A stretch of DNA of 64,000 nucleotides from Consotaella aegiceratis (GTDB lineage: Bacteria > Pseudomonadota > Alphaproteobacteria > Rhizobiales > Rhizobiaceae). A program made the position numbers and the translations under genes. Where the stretch lies: contig NZ_JAZHFT010000027.1 in NCBI RefSeq assembly GCF_036541425.1, positions 1-64,000 on the forward strand, written 5' to 3'. The notes under the pieces are model-generated. The model saw only the letters and a list, made by a program, of their open reading frames with translations. It did not search any database and was not told the DNA's origin. Of this stretch, positions 32,104-42,300 are shown in pieces. Numbering within the stretch: the stretch's first letter is position 1; each line of letters starts with the position of its first letter.

Positions 32104-33477
32104 ATGGCGCGCGATACCACCGATGTGACGCCTGTCACCTCCATCGAAGACCTGGTCGGCCACATCCGCCAGGGCGAGAAGCCGGCCAGCCAGTTTCGCA
32201 TCGGCACCGAGCACGAGAAGTTCGGCTTCTACCCCGACGACCTGTCGCCCGTGCCCTATGACGGCGATCGGGGCATCCGCAAGTTGCTCGAAGGAATGCG
32301 CGACCTCAACGGCTGGGACGAGATCCTGGACGAGGACCGCATCATCGGCCTGGCGGGCCACAGCGGCCAGGGTGCCATCTCGATCGAGCCCGGCGGCCAG
32401 TTCGAGCTCTCCGGCGCTCCGCTGGAGACGCTGCACCAGACCTGCCGCGAGTCGAACGCCCATCTGCGGCAGGTTCGCGAGGTGGCCAAGAAGCTCGGCA
32501 TCGAGTTCCTCGGGATCGGGTCGAGCCCGACCTGGACGCTCGACGAAACGCCGCGCATGCCGAAATCCCGCTACGAGATCATGCGCGCCTACATGCCGAC
32601 CGTCGGCACCCGTGGCCTCGACATGATGCACCGGACGGCGACCATCCAGGTCAATCTCGACTTTTCCGACGAAGCCGACATGCGGCGCAAGATGCAGATC
32701 GGCAGCCGCCTGCAGCCCGTCGCCTCGGCGCTGTTCGCCCATTCGCCGTTCACCGAAGGCAAGCCCAACGGGCTGGTGTCCTGGCGGGCGGAGGTGTGGA
32801 AGGATGTCGACAACCGCCGGTCCGGCCTTCTTCCTTTCGTCTTCGAGCCCGACTTCGGCTATCGCGACTATGTCGAATGGGCGCTCGACGTGCCGATGTA
32901 TTTCGTCATGCGCGACGGCCGATACCATCAGGCCACCCACGTCACCTTCCGGCAGTTTCTGGACGGCGCGCTGAAAGGCGAGATCGCCGATGCCGATCCC
33001 ACCATGGGCGACTGGGAAAACCACCTGTCGACGCTGTTTCCCGACGTGCGCCTGAAGCGCTTCATCGAGATGCGCGGCGCCGACGGGGGCCCGTGGCGGC
33101 GCATCTGTGCCCTGCCCGCCTATTGGGTCGGGCTCCTCTATGATGAGGCCATCCTGGACGAGGTCGACGCGCTGACGCGCGACTGGACCTTCGAGGAGGT
33201 TTCGGCGATGCGCGACGAAGTGCCGCGGAGCGGCTTCCGCGCGCCCTTCCGCGATGGCACGGTGCTCGAGTTGGCTCGCGCCACCGTCAAACTCGCTCGC
33301 CGCGGCTTGCTGGCGCGCGACCGGCGCAATGAAGAAGGCCACGACGAAAGCGTCTTCCTGGCGCCGCTGGAAGAGGTCGTGGCCCGGGGCACGACGTCCG
33401 CCGAGGAACTGGTCCGCCTCTACGACGAACAATGGGACCGTTCGATGGCCCGCCTGTTCCAGCATCTGGCCTATTGA
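32104..33477 (+). CDS. gshA: glutamate-cysteine ligase (plant/alphaproteobacterial type)
   Basis: First step of glutathione synthesis, joining glutamate and cysteine with ATP. The 457-residue protein belongs to the plant-type GCL group: FRIGTEHEKFGFY (metal/glutamate site), ISIEPGGQFELSGAPLETLH, GSSPTWTLDETPRMPKSRYEIM, HRTATIQVNLDF, and a C-terminal KRFIEMRGAD. I chose ATG at 32104; GGAAGA precedes it. An upstream in-frame start at 32032 overlaps the rsmE tail region and lacks similarity. Confidence 0.94.
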   Translation: MARDTTDVTPVTSIEDLVGHIRQGEKPASQFRIGTEHEKFGFYPDDLSPVPYDGDRGIRKLLEGMRDLNGWDEILDEDRIIGLAGHSGQGAISIEPGGQFELSGAPLETLHQTCRESNAHLRQVREVAKKLGIEFLGIGSSPTWTLDETPRMPKSRYEIMRAYMPTVGTRGLDMMHRTATIQVNLDFSDEADMRRKMQIGSRLQPVASALFAHSPFTEGKPNGLVSWRAEVWKDVDNRRSGLLPFVFEPDFGYRDYVEWALDVPMYFVMRDGRYHQATHVTFRQFLDGALKGEIADADPTMGDWENHLSTLFPDVRLKRFIEMRGADGGPWRRICALPAYWVGLLYDEAILDEVDALTRDWTFEEVSAMRDEVPRSGFRAPFRDGTVLELARATVKLARRGLLARDRRNEEGHDESVFLAPLEEVVARGTTSAEELVRLYDEQWDRSMARLFQHLAY

Positions 33478-33599
33478 CGCGTTGGACAGGCCAACTATTC
33501 TGAATTGCTCCGGCTCTAAAAATCTACGCGTTCGTTCCACATCACAGTCCCCGAAATGTATCGCGTCAACACCAGTTCATCGAACGGGAGGTACGCGGC

Positions 33600-34376
33600 A
33601 TGATCGACTTTTTCGACTGGCTGACAGCCGGCGACGGCGGCTTGGCGACCGATCAGCTCGCACATCGCTATCTCTTGAGCCACGACGAGATCCGGCAGGT
33701 GGCGGAAGCGCTGGCCCCGGCCTTCGCGCTGGCGCTCGATCGGGCCGACCGCATCGGCGCCCGCGAGGCGTTCGTGCGGATGCTGCTGGCTCTGCTGCCC
33801 TGCGAAGGCGGCGCGGCGCCGGAGGTTTGCGCGCCGGCGGCCAGGCGGTTCCTGGCGGCGTTCTTCGGGTCCGATGGCTTGGCGACGGCGGTGGCACGCC
33901 GTGCGTCGCTAACGACGGGCATCGCACCCGACACGATCGAAGAGCTGATGCCGGGGCTCGTGGCGCTGACCCTGGAGACGCTTGCGCAGGCCCTGGCCGC
34001 CCGTTCGTTGGCCGCGAGCACGAGCCTGTCGAGGACCGGACCGATGAACGCCCGGCCGAACGAAGTGCCCTGGCAGCTGGATCGTCGAGAGGACCATCGG
34101 CCCAGGATGGCGCCGCCGCCCTGTTCCACGACCTTTGCGTCCGACGATCTGGAGCGGATTTTCGCTCGCGCGCTCGCCGATGCGCGAATGCACGGCAACG
34201 CGGCCGACCAATGCGGAAGGACGAGGTCTAGACCGATGCAGATGCGGCCGGGAAATCACTTGTCGGACGATGGCCCCATCGATCCGTTCGACGGAACGAT
34301 GACGCGCGATCAGAAGCTGGAGATGATGGCGCTGTTCTGCCGCTTCGAGCCCAAGGCCTGGCGCGGCGCGCTGTAG
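33600..34376 (+). CDS. hypothetical protein (258 aa), DUF937-like N-terminal half
   Basis: Not confidently recognised. The N-terminal half contains helices with RRASLTTGIAPDTIEELMPGLVALTLETLAQAL, a pattern reminiscent of DUF937 proteins, in which repeated short helices surround a G-x-P-x-L motif. The C-terminal half is Arg/Pro-rich and probably disordered, ending in DQKLEMMALFCRFEPKAW. GGGAGG precedes the ATG. The stop lies directly against the remnant of a GNAT gene on the opposite strand. Function unknown. Confidence 0.6.
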   Translation: MIDFFDWLTAGDGGLATDQLAHRYLLSHDEIRQVAEALAPAFALALDRADRIGAREAFVRMLLALLPCEGGAAPEVCAPAARRFLAAFFGSDGLATAVARRASLTTGIAPDTIEELMPGLVALTLETLAQALAARSLAASTSLSRTGPMNARPNEVPWQLDRREDHRPRMAPPPCSTTFASDDLERIFARALADARMHGNAADQCGRTRSRPMQMRPGNHLSDDGPIDPFDGTMTRDQKLEMMALFCRFEPKAWRGAL

Positions 34377-34508
34377 CTATCTGCGGTATTTGATGAAAGC
34401 TGCCGCCGTCGCCACCGTGTCGTAAAGGCGGCGAGCCTCGGCATTGTCCCGTTCGATCAGCCAATAGGTCCGCGCGTCATGGCCCTGACGACCGTGCGCA
34501 AAAACGCC
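34377..34508 (-). pseudogene. C-terminal remnant of a GNAT acetyltransferase
   Basis: Reading the minus strand from about 34508, the frame ends with ARTYWLIERDNAEARR, then LYDTVATAAAFIKYRR and a TAG at 34377-34379. This is the C-terminal signature of GNAT N-acetyltransferases (usually YWLTHETNATARALYDKV...). The rest of the domain, including the acetyl-CoA loop, is absent: upstream sequence reads into unrelated frame and no start codon fits. It is best read as a decayed fragment left by deletion next to the DUF937-like gene. Confidence 0.6.
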
Positions 34509-34566
34509 GAACCGGGAGGCGCCACGGGGATGACGCCGCCCGGGTCCTGGGCCGGAAAGTTTTCGC

Positions 34567-34839
34567 TCAGAGATGGATGACCCGGCGTCGCTGGCTGGCG
34601 GTGACGGCGAGACGATAAGTCGGATCCTCGCGCCAATCGCGGTTGAGCGCCTCGTAGACGTCGTCCCGTTTCAGCCCGATATCGGTGAGCAGATGGTCCG
34701 GCAGTTCTGCGAGGCGGCGGGCTTGCCTGCGATTGGTCACGGCTCGGGCGATGGCAATGAGGGCAGCGACCGCAATCCGGACGTTCGGAAAGAAAGACTT
34801 CGTCTCACGAGAGGCGGGAAATTTCGCGATGACGGCCAT
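34567..34839 (-). CDS. DUF1127 domain-containing protein
   Basis: A 90-residue protein whose C-terminal part has the DUF1127 (YjiS-like) motif ARRLAELPDHLLTDIGLKRDDVYEAL, preceded by a hydrophobic, basic N-terminal helix (IAVAALIAIARAV). Members are small, often RNA-binding or regulatory, and linked in some Rhizobiales to phosphate and carbon metabolism or motility. The ATG at 34839 has AGGAGA upstream. It is divergent from a LysR gene, a frequent arrangement that suggests regulation by that protein. Confidence 0.85.
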   Translation of the reverse strand: MAVIAKFPASRETKSFFPNVRIAVAALIAIARAVTNRRQARRLAELPDHLLTDIGLKRDDVYEALNRDWREDPTYRLAVTASQRRRVIHL

Positions 34840-34963
34840 GGCTGTTTCTCCTGTCAAGCCATTGTCGTCAGGAAAAGGGCGCCCGTGACGGCGTTGCGGC
34901 ATGCGCAAGCCGTTCACGGGCAAGGGAAGGTGTTCCTGACAAGGTGGAATGTAGGCGGCGCCT

Positions 34964-34997
34964 ATTGATCAGTCCAACGAATGTTGCTTATATCAAT
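34964..34997. promoter_or_regulatory. candidate LysR-type operator between DUF1127 and LysR genes
   Basis: The divergent 184-base region contains an inverted repeat ATTGAT at 34964-34969 and ATCAAT at 34992-34997, 22 bases apart, within an AT-rich tract near the lysR start. LysR proteins bind such dyads to control the divergent neighbour and themselves. The spacing is wider than the usual T-N11-A core, so this is a moderate candidate only. Confidence 0.35.
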
Positions 34998-35023
34998 GAT
35001 CACTCGCGCTGATGGGAAAACAC

Positions 35024-35983
35024 ATGTCGACCCCGCTCGATCTCGACCAGGTGAAGACCTTCGTGGCGATCGTCGACACGGGCAGTTTCACCCGTGCCGC
35101 CGACGAAGTCTTCAAGACTCAGTCTGCGGTTTCGATGCAGATGCGCAAGCTGGAGGAACGGCTCGGCGTTCCCCTGTTCGAGCGCAACGGCCGCAACGTC
35201 CGGCTGACGGAGGACGGCTACCGGCTGCTCACCTATGCCCGCAAGATCCTAGCGCTCTCCCAGGAAACGCTGTCGGCCTTCGACGAGGAAGCGATGGCCG
35301 GCCATGTCCGCATCGGCCTTCCGGACGACTACGCCGAGCGCTTTCTGCCGGAGATCCTGGCGCGGTTCTCCCGCTCCAACCCGCTGGTCGAGCTGGAGAT
35401 CGCCTGCGAACCGTCGACCTATCTGGCCGATCATGTCGAAAAGAGCCAGCTGGACGTCGCCCTGGTTTCCGACTGCCGGGACTTCAGCAATGTCGGAGAG
35501 ATCGTGCGGCGCGAGCCGCTGCATTTCGTCACCTCGGCGGCGCACGACGTCCATCATCGCACGATTCTGCCGCTGGCCCTGGGCCGGATAGACTGCGCCT
35601 GGCGCCGGAAGGGCTGTGAGGCGCTGGACGCGATGGGACGCAAATATCGCGTGCTGTTCTCCTCCTGGTCGGCCCAGATCGTCACCTCGGCGGTTCTTTC
35701 GGGCCTCGCGATCAGCGTTCTGCCCGAATGCGCGCTGCGGCCGGGCATGCGCGTGCTCGGCCCGCACGAGGGCTTTCCGCATCTGACCCCCACGGAGATT
35801 GGCGTCCTGCGGGCGCGCAACGCCGAAAGTCCCGTCGTAACAGCGCTGGTCGACCATATCCGCGAGAGTCTGCAGAATATGGTGCCGCCCGCCAGCCAGC
35901 AGCCACAGCTGCAGCAGATGCCCGACAGCTCGGCGGTGCGCCTGCAGCGCAACGGCGCGGCGTTCGCCACCGCCGGCCGCTGA
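35024..35983 (+). CDS. LysR family transcriptional regulator
   Basis: Winged helix-turn-helix regulator with substrate-binding domain. HTH at residues about 5-60 (TFVAIVDTGSFTRAADEVFKTQSAVSMQMRKLEERLGVPLFERNG), effector domain from about 90 (GHVRIGLPDDYAERFL). Length 319. An upstream ATG at 35012 (MGKHMSTPLD) is also possible. It is divergent from the DUF1127 gene and may control it; effector unknown. A Gln/Pro-rich tail of about 40 residues follows the effector domain. Confidence 0.9.
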   Translation: MSTPLDLDQVKTFVAIVDTGSFTRAADEVFKTQSAVSMQMRKLEERLGVPLFERNGRNVRLTEDGYRLLTYARKILALSQETLSAFDEEAMAGHVRIGLPDDYAERFLPEILARFSRSNPLVELEIACEPSTYLADHVEKSQLDVALVSDCRDFSNVGEIVRREPLHFVTSAAHDVHHRTILPLALGRIDCAWRRKGCEALDAMGRKYRVLFSSWSAQIVTSAVLSGLAISVLPECALRPGMRVLGPHEGFPHLTPTEIGVLRARNAESPVVTALVDHIRESLQNMVPPASQQPQLQQMPDSSAVRLQRNGAAFATAGR

Positions 35984-36033
35984 AGGCGGGCGGCATCCGC
36001 CTGCCTTGACCTCGGCGGAACAGTCTCGCCACA

Positions 36034-37635
36034 ATGACGACGATGTCGATGCTTCCCGATTCGCCGCAGGGCTCCAATATCGCCGAATACTCGGTGTCCG
36101 AACTGTCGGGCGTGGTCCGGCGCACGATCGAGGACGCCTTCGGGCTGGTGCGCGTGCGCGGCGAGATTTCCGGGTTCCGGGGCCGGCATTCTTCCGGCCA
36201 TAGCTATTTTGCGCTGAAGGACGAGCGCGCCCGGCTGGAAGCGGTCATCTGGAAGACGGCCTACGCCAAGCTTGCCTTCAAGCCGGAGGAGGGACTCGAG
36301 GTCATCGCCACCGGCCGCCTGACCACCTATCCCGGCTCCTCGAAATACCAGATCGTCATCGACCAGCTGGAGCCGGCGGGCGCCGGCGCGCTGATGGCGC
36401 TCCTGAACGAGCGCCGGATGAAGCTCGAGGCCGAAGGCCTGTTCGCCGCCGAGCGCAAGAAGGCCTTGCCCTATCTGCCGCGCGTCATCGGCGTCGTGAC
36501 CTCGCCGACCGGCGCCGTCATCCGCGACATTCGTCACCGCATCGCCGACCGGTTTCCGGTGCACGTCATCGTCTGGCCGGTGCGGGTGCAGGGCGAGGGA
36601 TCGGGCGACGAGGTGGCGCAGGCTATCGCCGGCTTCGACGCGCTCACCGGAGAGGGGGCCATTCCGCGTCCCGACGTGATCATCGTGGCGCGCGGCGGCG
36701 GCAGCCTGGAGGATCTCTGGGGCTTCAACGACGAGGCGGTGGTGCGGGCTGCCGCAGCCTGCTCGATTCCGCTGATCTCGGCGGTCGGCCATGAGACCGA
36801 TTGGACGCTTCTCGATCACGTTGCCGACCGGCGTGCCCCGACGCCGACGGGCGCCGCCGAAATCGCCGTGCCGGTGAAGGCGGAGATCGCGGCCGCCCTG
36901 GCCGGCCTCTACGCCCGCCATTCCGGAGCCATGTCCCGCAGCCTCGAACGCGAGCGCCGCGCCGTGGCCGCTGCGGCCCGGGCCTTGCCCGCGCCGGACA
37001 TGCTGCTCGCCCTGCCTCGTCGCCGGCTCGACGAATCGGCGGCGTCGCTCGGCCGCGCGCTGCGGCTGACCGTCTCGGACAAGCGGCGAGGCTTCGGCGA
37101 AACGGCGATCCGGCTGTCGCCGGGCGTCCTTGAAAACCCGCTCCGCCACAAGCGGGCGGACCTGCGCCATGCCGACTCTTGCGTGCTGCACGGCTTCGAA
37201 TCGACTGTGACGCACCACCGCCAGCGGTTCGAGCGCGCCAGCGCCCGACTGCGGCTCAACACGGTCGTCACACGCGGCGGCGAAAGCCGCACTCGCTTCG
37301 ACGGACTGTCCGCCCGCTTCGTCCGCAGCTTCGAGCTCGGGTTGGAACGCAAGCGCGCCGGACTGGCGACGGCCGCCCGCATGGTGGCGAGCCTCGATCC
37401 TTCCCAGGTGCTGAAGCGCGGCTATGCCATCATTCGCGATCAGGACGACAAGCCGATCACCCGCGCCGGCGATCTGGAGCCGGGCGCCGCGTTCGAGGTC
37501 GAGTTCGCCGGCAAGGAGCGCCGCCGTGCAATCGCCGAGGACGAGGCATCCGCCGGCAAGCCCCGGCCGGCCGCGCCACGGCGAAGCTCGAAGGCCAAAA
37601 AACCTTCGCTGTCGGAGCAGGGCTCGCTTTTCTGA
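36034..37635 (+). CDS. xseA: exodeoxyribonuclease VII large subunit
   Basis: Catalytic large subunit of ExoVII, which degrades single-stranded DNA to oligonucleotides during repair. The N-terminal OB-fold (SELSGVVRRTIEDAFGLVRVRGEISG...SYFALKDERARLEAVIWK) is followed by the catalytic region (RVIGVVTSPTGAVIRDI, IIVARGGGSLEDLWGFNDEAVVRAA, GHETDWTLLDHVADRRAPTPTGAAE). A long helical C-terminal part is Arg/Ala-rich (residues about 280-450) and ends in a basic tail. The small subunit gene xseB is not in this window. Length 533 is at the upper end for the family. Confidence 0.95.
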   Translation: MTTMSMLPDSPQGSNIAEYSVSELSGVVRRTIEDAFGLVRVRGEISGFRGRHSSGHSYFALKDERARLEAVIWKTAYAKLAFKPEEGLEVIATGRLTTYPGSSKYQIVIDQLEPAGAGALMALLNERRMKLEAEGLFAAERKKALPYLPRVIGVVTSPTGAVIRDIRHRIADRFPVHVIVWPVRVQGEGSGDEVAQAIAGFDALTGEGAIPRPDVIIVARGGGSLEDLWGFNDEAVVRAAAACSIPLISAVGHETDWTLLDHVADRRAPTPTGAAEIAVPVKAEIAAALAGLYARHSGAMSRSLERERRAVAAAARALPAPDMLLALPRRRLDESAASLGRALRLTVSDKRRGFGETAIRLSPGVLENPLRHKRADLRHADSCVLHGFESTVTHHRQRFERASARLRLNTVVTRGGESRTRFDGLSARFVRSFELGLERKRAGLATAARMVASLDPSQVLKRGYAIIRDQDDKPITRAGDLEPGAAFEVEFAGKERRRAIAEDEASAGKPRPAAPRRSSKAKKPSLSEQGSLF

Positions 37636-37668
37636 AAGTCGGGGTCGGGCTTGCCCGGCCGGAGGCCG

Positions 37669-38871
37669 TCAGACGATCCCGGCGACGCCAAGCACGGCTG
37701 CCAGCCCCGCGAAAAGCCCGCGCAGGCTCGCCTCTGGTTCGACGTCGATCCATTCGTCCAGCGAATGCGCCCGTCCGCCGGTACCGCCGGTGCCGATCTT
37801 GACCGCCGGGATTCCCCGGCTCATCGGGATGTTGGCATCGGTCGAGGACGCCGTCAGCTCCGGCTCGATGCCGAAGGCGCGCAGGGCCGCGATCGAGGAG
37901 ACGACGATAGTGCTGTCGACCGGGGTTTCACCCGCCGGCCGGTCACCGATCTGCTGCATCTCGGCCGTGATGGCGCCGGTCTCGGTCGATCCCCGCGCAT
38001 TCTCGTGGGCGACTGCGTCCGCGACGAGGCGATGCATCGCCTGGTCGAGCCTGGCAAGTTCGTCGGCTGCGGTGGAGCGCAGATCGACCTCCACCCAGAC
38101 CTCTTCCGGGATCGCGTTGATCGAGGTTCCGCCGCCGAAGACGCTGGCGCAATAGCTGGTGCGCGGGTCGGCGGGAACCTCGAACTTCGCCATCCCCGCG
38201 ACCACTTCGGCCATGGCATAGGCCGGATTGACGCTTCCGAAGGCCGACAGGCTGTGACCGCCCGGCCCCCGGAAAACGATCCGATAGCGCTTGGAGCCCA
38301 CGGCCCGCACCACGAGATGGTCCATGTCGGGGCTGTCGAAGGTAAAGAAGCCGGCGATCTGCTGCCGCGCCTCTCCCTCGCTGAACAGGTGGCGTATTCC
38401 TTTGAGGTCGCCCTTGCCCTCCTCGCCCACGTCGGCGACGAAGAGAAGATCGTGCTCGGTGACGATGCCGGCCGCGTCGAGCGACCGGGCGAACGCCAGC
38501 AGAACCGCCAGTCCGCGCGTGTCGTCGCCGACGCCGGGCGCGTAAAGCTTGGTTCCCTCGCGCCGAACCGTCACGTCGGTTCCCTCGGGAAACACCGTGT
38601 CGAGATGGGCCGCCAGGACGATCGCCTTGCCCGATCCCTGCCCCCGGCGCCGCCCCTTGACGTTGCCGACCGCATCGAGCGCGACCTCTTCGAGGCCCGC
38701 CTCGCGCATCATCGACAGCATGGCCGCCGCGCGCTTTTCCTCCTTGAACGGGGGAGCGGGAGTTTCCGTCAACGCGACGATTTCGTCCACCAGACGGTCG
38801 TGCTCGGCGCGCAATCGCGCCTGTGCCGCCTGGAAGGCCGGATGGGCAAGGATGATGTCGATAGAGGTCAT
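37669..38871 (-). CDS. M20 family metallopeptidase (tripeptide-aminopeptidase-like)
   Basis: A zinc-dependent exopeptidase of the M20/M28 amidohydrolase group. Metal-binding pattern: HLDTVFPEG for the first site, GVGDDTRGLAVLLAF (Asp bridging metals), DVGEEGKGDL with the catalytic Glu pair, and DSPDMDHLVVRAVGSKRYRI. It has a dimerisation insert and ends with the second metal His (GTGGTGGRAHSLDEWIDV). Substrate may be tripeptides or other acyl-peptides. It is convergent with xseA, with 33 bases between stops, and precedes tRNA-His on the same strand. Confidence 0.88.
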   Translation of the reverse strand: MTSIDIILAHPAFQAAQARLRAEHDRLVDEIVALTETPAPPFKEEKRAAAMLSMMREAGLEEVALDAVGNVKGRRRGQGSGKAIVLAAHLDTVFPEGTDVTVRREGTKLYAPGVGDDTRGLAVLLAFARSLDAAGIVTEHDLLFVADVGEEGKGDLKGIRHLFSEGEARQQIAGFFTFDSPDMDHLVVRAVGSKRYRIVFRGPGGHSLSAFGSVNPAYAMAEVVAGMAKFEVPADPRTSYCASVFGGGTSINAIPEEVWVEVDLRSTAADELARLDQAMHRLVADAVAHENARGSTETGAITAEMQQIGDRPAGETPVDSTIVVSSIAALRAFGIEPELTASSTDANIPMSRGIPAVKIGTGGTGGRAHSLDEWIDVEPEASLRGLFAGLAAVLGVAGIV

Positions 38872-38926
38872 GTCAGATAAGCCGATGGCTGCCGATCAGA
38901 AATCACGATCACAGCCACGGAAGCGA

Positions 38927-39003
38927 TGGTACGGTTGGGTGGATTCGAACCACCGACCTTTGGAGCCACAATCCAACGCTCTAACCAACTGAGCTACAAC
39001 CGC
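38927..39003 (-). tRNA. tRNA-His (anticodon GTG)
   Basis: A 77-nt cloverleaf on the minus strand. The acceptor strands pair GCGGTTG with CAACCGT; discriminator base A73 and CCA follow. Anticodon loop TTGTGGC gives GTG, T-arm has GGTTCGAATCC. There is no extra G ahead of position 1, and the 1:72 pair is G-U. Most bacteria and eukaryotes need G-1:C73 for HisRS recognition; an A73 tRNA-His without G-1 is the alphaproteobacterial type and matches the long HisRS in this window. Confidence 0.95.
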
Positions 39004-39237
39004 ACGCGCATTCGCTGCGCCTCAGGCGCGCCCTGCAGATAAATTCTTTCATGCCGATACGCAAGCCCGATGAGCGCCGGTTTCATGGCCCTCCGGCTAA
39101 GGCGGCCGTCGGTCATCGACCTCGATCCGAAGTTGCCTTAACGATCATGCACGCGAAAGCCGGCGACATTAACCTTCCTCACCCATGAGGTCGAACAAGA
39201 GACCAAAGTTCCTAGATTCAGCTTTTCGCTGCCTTTA

Positions 39238-39252
39238 TTAATTCTTTGTTAG
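39238..39252 (+). promoter_or_regulatory. possible CtrA-like site before the PAS kinase gene
   Basis: TTAA-TTCTTTG-TTAG at 39238-39252 departs by one base from the CtrA box TTAA-N7-TTAA. Upstream, TTAACC occurs near 39170 as well. It is 49 bases before the start of a kinase whose family (PdhS/DivJ/PleC) controls the CtrA pathway, so autoregulation is plausible, but the motif is short and the match imperfect. Confidence 0.25.
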
Positions 39253-39300
39253 GCGATAACCGACGGTCGACGCGTCGGCTCGATTGGGTCCTAGGGAATT

Positions 39301-42300
39301 ATGACGGGATTGACCGCGCTCGGCATTATGACACGGCAGGACGTACGAACGGCGAACGCCTCCGGCGCCGCGCTGGCCGTGCTGTCGGCGTCGCTCGACA
39401 GTGTGATCTGGGCCAACCGCCCCGGAGCGCGCCTTCTCGGCGTGCCGGTCGGCATGTCGGACCCATCGATTCCACTCGACGGAACCCTGCCGATCGCTCG
39501 TCAGATCGCGAGTTCCGCCCGCCGGCTGCGGGAGGCCGGGCAGGCCCGGCTCATGCTGCGCGCGCCCGGCATGAGATCGATGAAGCCGATCGTCGCCGAC
39601 CTGACGGTGCTCGACCCGATCGAGGATCAGAGCGGTTTCGTCCTGTTCGTGGCCGCCGAGCTTGCCGCCGTGGATCGGGATCCTCAAGCGATGGCTTGGC
39701 GCCTGATCGAAGAGGCCGGCCTGAACGAGGCGGCCGCCGCCGTGCTCGATGATTCGGGGGTGCTCGCCCGGACCGGAGCGATGAGCGACCGGACGCTGGC
39801 CGAGACCGGTGATTCGGCCGAAACCTTCAGGCTCGGTGAAGAACCGATCGCGATCGCCCAGGACGCGGGCACGACGCGCCATTTGGCCCGCGTAGCGGAC
39901 GGAATGGTGCTGGTTTGGATCGAAGCCGAACCGGCCAGCGAAGCCATCGAGGCTGCGCCGGCCGAAGAAACCGCCGCAATCGACGGGACCGAGCCACCCG
40001 CGCCACCGGAGACCTCCAACGAGGAAGAGACACCGGCCGCCACGCCCGCAGCCGCTCGTTCCTTCTCGGTGAAACGCAAGCCGCTGCCGTCCGGCCGCCG
40101 CACCCTCGATATCGGCGCTTTGATCGAGCGCTGGCACAATCGTCGCGATCCTCACCCGGTCTCACCCACGGACCCAGACATGGCGGAGGCGGAGATCGAG
40201 ACGAGCAGCGAGCCCGAGCTGCCGACCCTTCCCTTGGACCCCGAGAATGGCCCGGATCCGGTCGATCCGGAGCCCGTCGAGCTTTCGGACGATACGATCG
40301 AAAGCGACGACCCGCATTTCAAGACAGACGAGGAGCCATCGCGTGTTGCAACACGGGATGAGCTCCCGCTGGAGGAGCCGGCCGGCACGCCGTCCGTCGA
40401 CGAACAAGCGAGCGAGGAGCCGCAGTCGGAGGTGGTCGACACGGATGATCCGCAACGATCGGCCGCCGGCTTCGAGGTCGAGGTTCTCGACGCCGACGGA
40501 GCCGTCGTCGACATCGAGACCGACATGGAAGTCGCCGACGAGACGGAAAGCGAGATCGAGGGGCCGTCGCTAGACGCCGAAGCGCCTGAGGAACCCGCAT
40601 CGGTCGAGCCGGAGGAGGCCGCCGAAACACGCGAAGCGGCGGCTGATGAGAGCCCCGTTGCCCCGGCTCGGGCGGGTCCGTTCGAACCACGGTTCGACCT
40701 CGCCTCCGTTCGGTTCGTATGGCAGATCGATTCCGAAGGACGGTTCCGCTCGTTCTCGCCCGAATTTGCGGCCGCCGTCGGCCCCCAGGCCGCCGATGTC
40801 ATCGGACGCAGCTTCCGCGACGTCGCCCAGGTCTTCGATTTCGATCGTGACGGCGAGATCGGGCGCCTCTTGGAACGCCGCGACACCTGGTCGGGACGCA
40901 GCGTCTTCTGGCCGGTCCAGGGGACGGATCGCAAGGTGCCCGTCGACCTGGCGGCCCTTCCCACCTATGCGCGCGACCGCCGGTTCGACGGCTTCCGCGG
41001 CTTCGGCATCGTGCGGCTCAGCGAGGCCGTGCACGATCCCGACGCGATCGGTCTGCTGTTGTCGGGCGAAAAGCCGCTGCCCCTGAATGCGGAGGACGCG
41101 GAGCCTCTGCCGCTCGACGACGAAGGCGAGTTCGCTGCCGACGCGCCGGAATCGGTCGAACCGGACGGCCCGTCTTCGATCTTCACGACGTTTTCTGCGG
41201 AAACGAAGCCCTTCGGCCGTCGGGAAACGCCGCCCGACGAAGCCACGTCGGCACCATCCGGTACCCCGCAGCCGGATGACCATCGGCGCATGCGCGAGGC
41301 GATCCTCTCGGAGGCCGAAGCGGCCGCGTTCCGTGCCATTGGCCGCAAGCTTGGCGAGCGGAACGGGCATGAGGACGCCGAAACGGAAAAACCCTGGCCC
41401 GACGACGCGCGTCCGGTCACGGCCGACGACTTCAGTGCGTCCGCCGCCGGCGACGACGCCGATCTTCGGTCCGAAGACACCCCACATGAGGCGACTTCCG
41501 ACGACGCGAACGGATCGACCGAGATCGAGCCGGCTCCCGAGGCGCCGGCCGACTCCCCCGATGCGACGGAAATCGACCGGTCGCTTCCCGAGGACGAACC
41601 CAACGACGACACGGCAGTCTGGCTGGCGCCGCTGCGCGAGCGTCTCGATCAGGTTTTCGGATCGCTGCCCCTGGCGGTCCTGGTTCAGCGCCGCGACCAT
41701 CTCGTTTATGCCAACGCTCCGTTCCTGGCGCTGTCCGGCTACGAAGACCTCGACATGCTGACGGAAGCAGGCGGTCTCGACGCGCTGTTCGCCGAACCGA
41801 CCGAACCCCTTCATGACGGACGCGTGGCGTTGCGCCGTGCGGACGGCGAGGCGGCGACGGTGGCCGTTCATTTGCAGCGGGTCAGCTTTGCCGACCGCGC
41901 CTGCCTGGTGATCTCCTTCACGCCGCAGCCGGTCGAGACCCGCTCGGAACAGCCGCCGAGCGAGGACCTGAGCGAGATCGACAATCTGCGCCGCGAGGTC
42001 GAGGAGCTGCAGGCGGTGCTCAACACCGCCACCGACGGCGTGGTGATGCTCGATCACGACGGCAACATCCGTGGCATGAACGGTGCCGCCCAGGCGATCT
42101 TCGCCACGGATCCGACGATCTGCGCCGGGCGGCCGCTGTCGACGCTGCTCGCGCACGAGAGCCAGCGCACGGCCTTCGACTATCTCGAGATGCTGAAGGA
42201 CGACGGCCTTCCCGCCATGCTCAACGATGGTCGCGAGGTAACCGGCCGGGTTGCCCAGGGTGGCTTCGTTCCGCTGTTCATCACCGCCGCGCGGCTGTCC

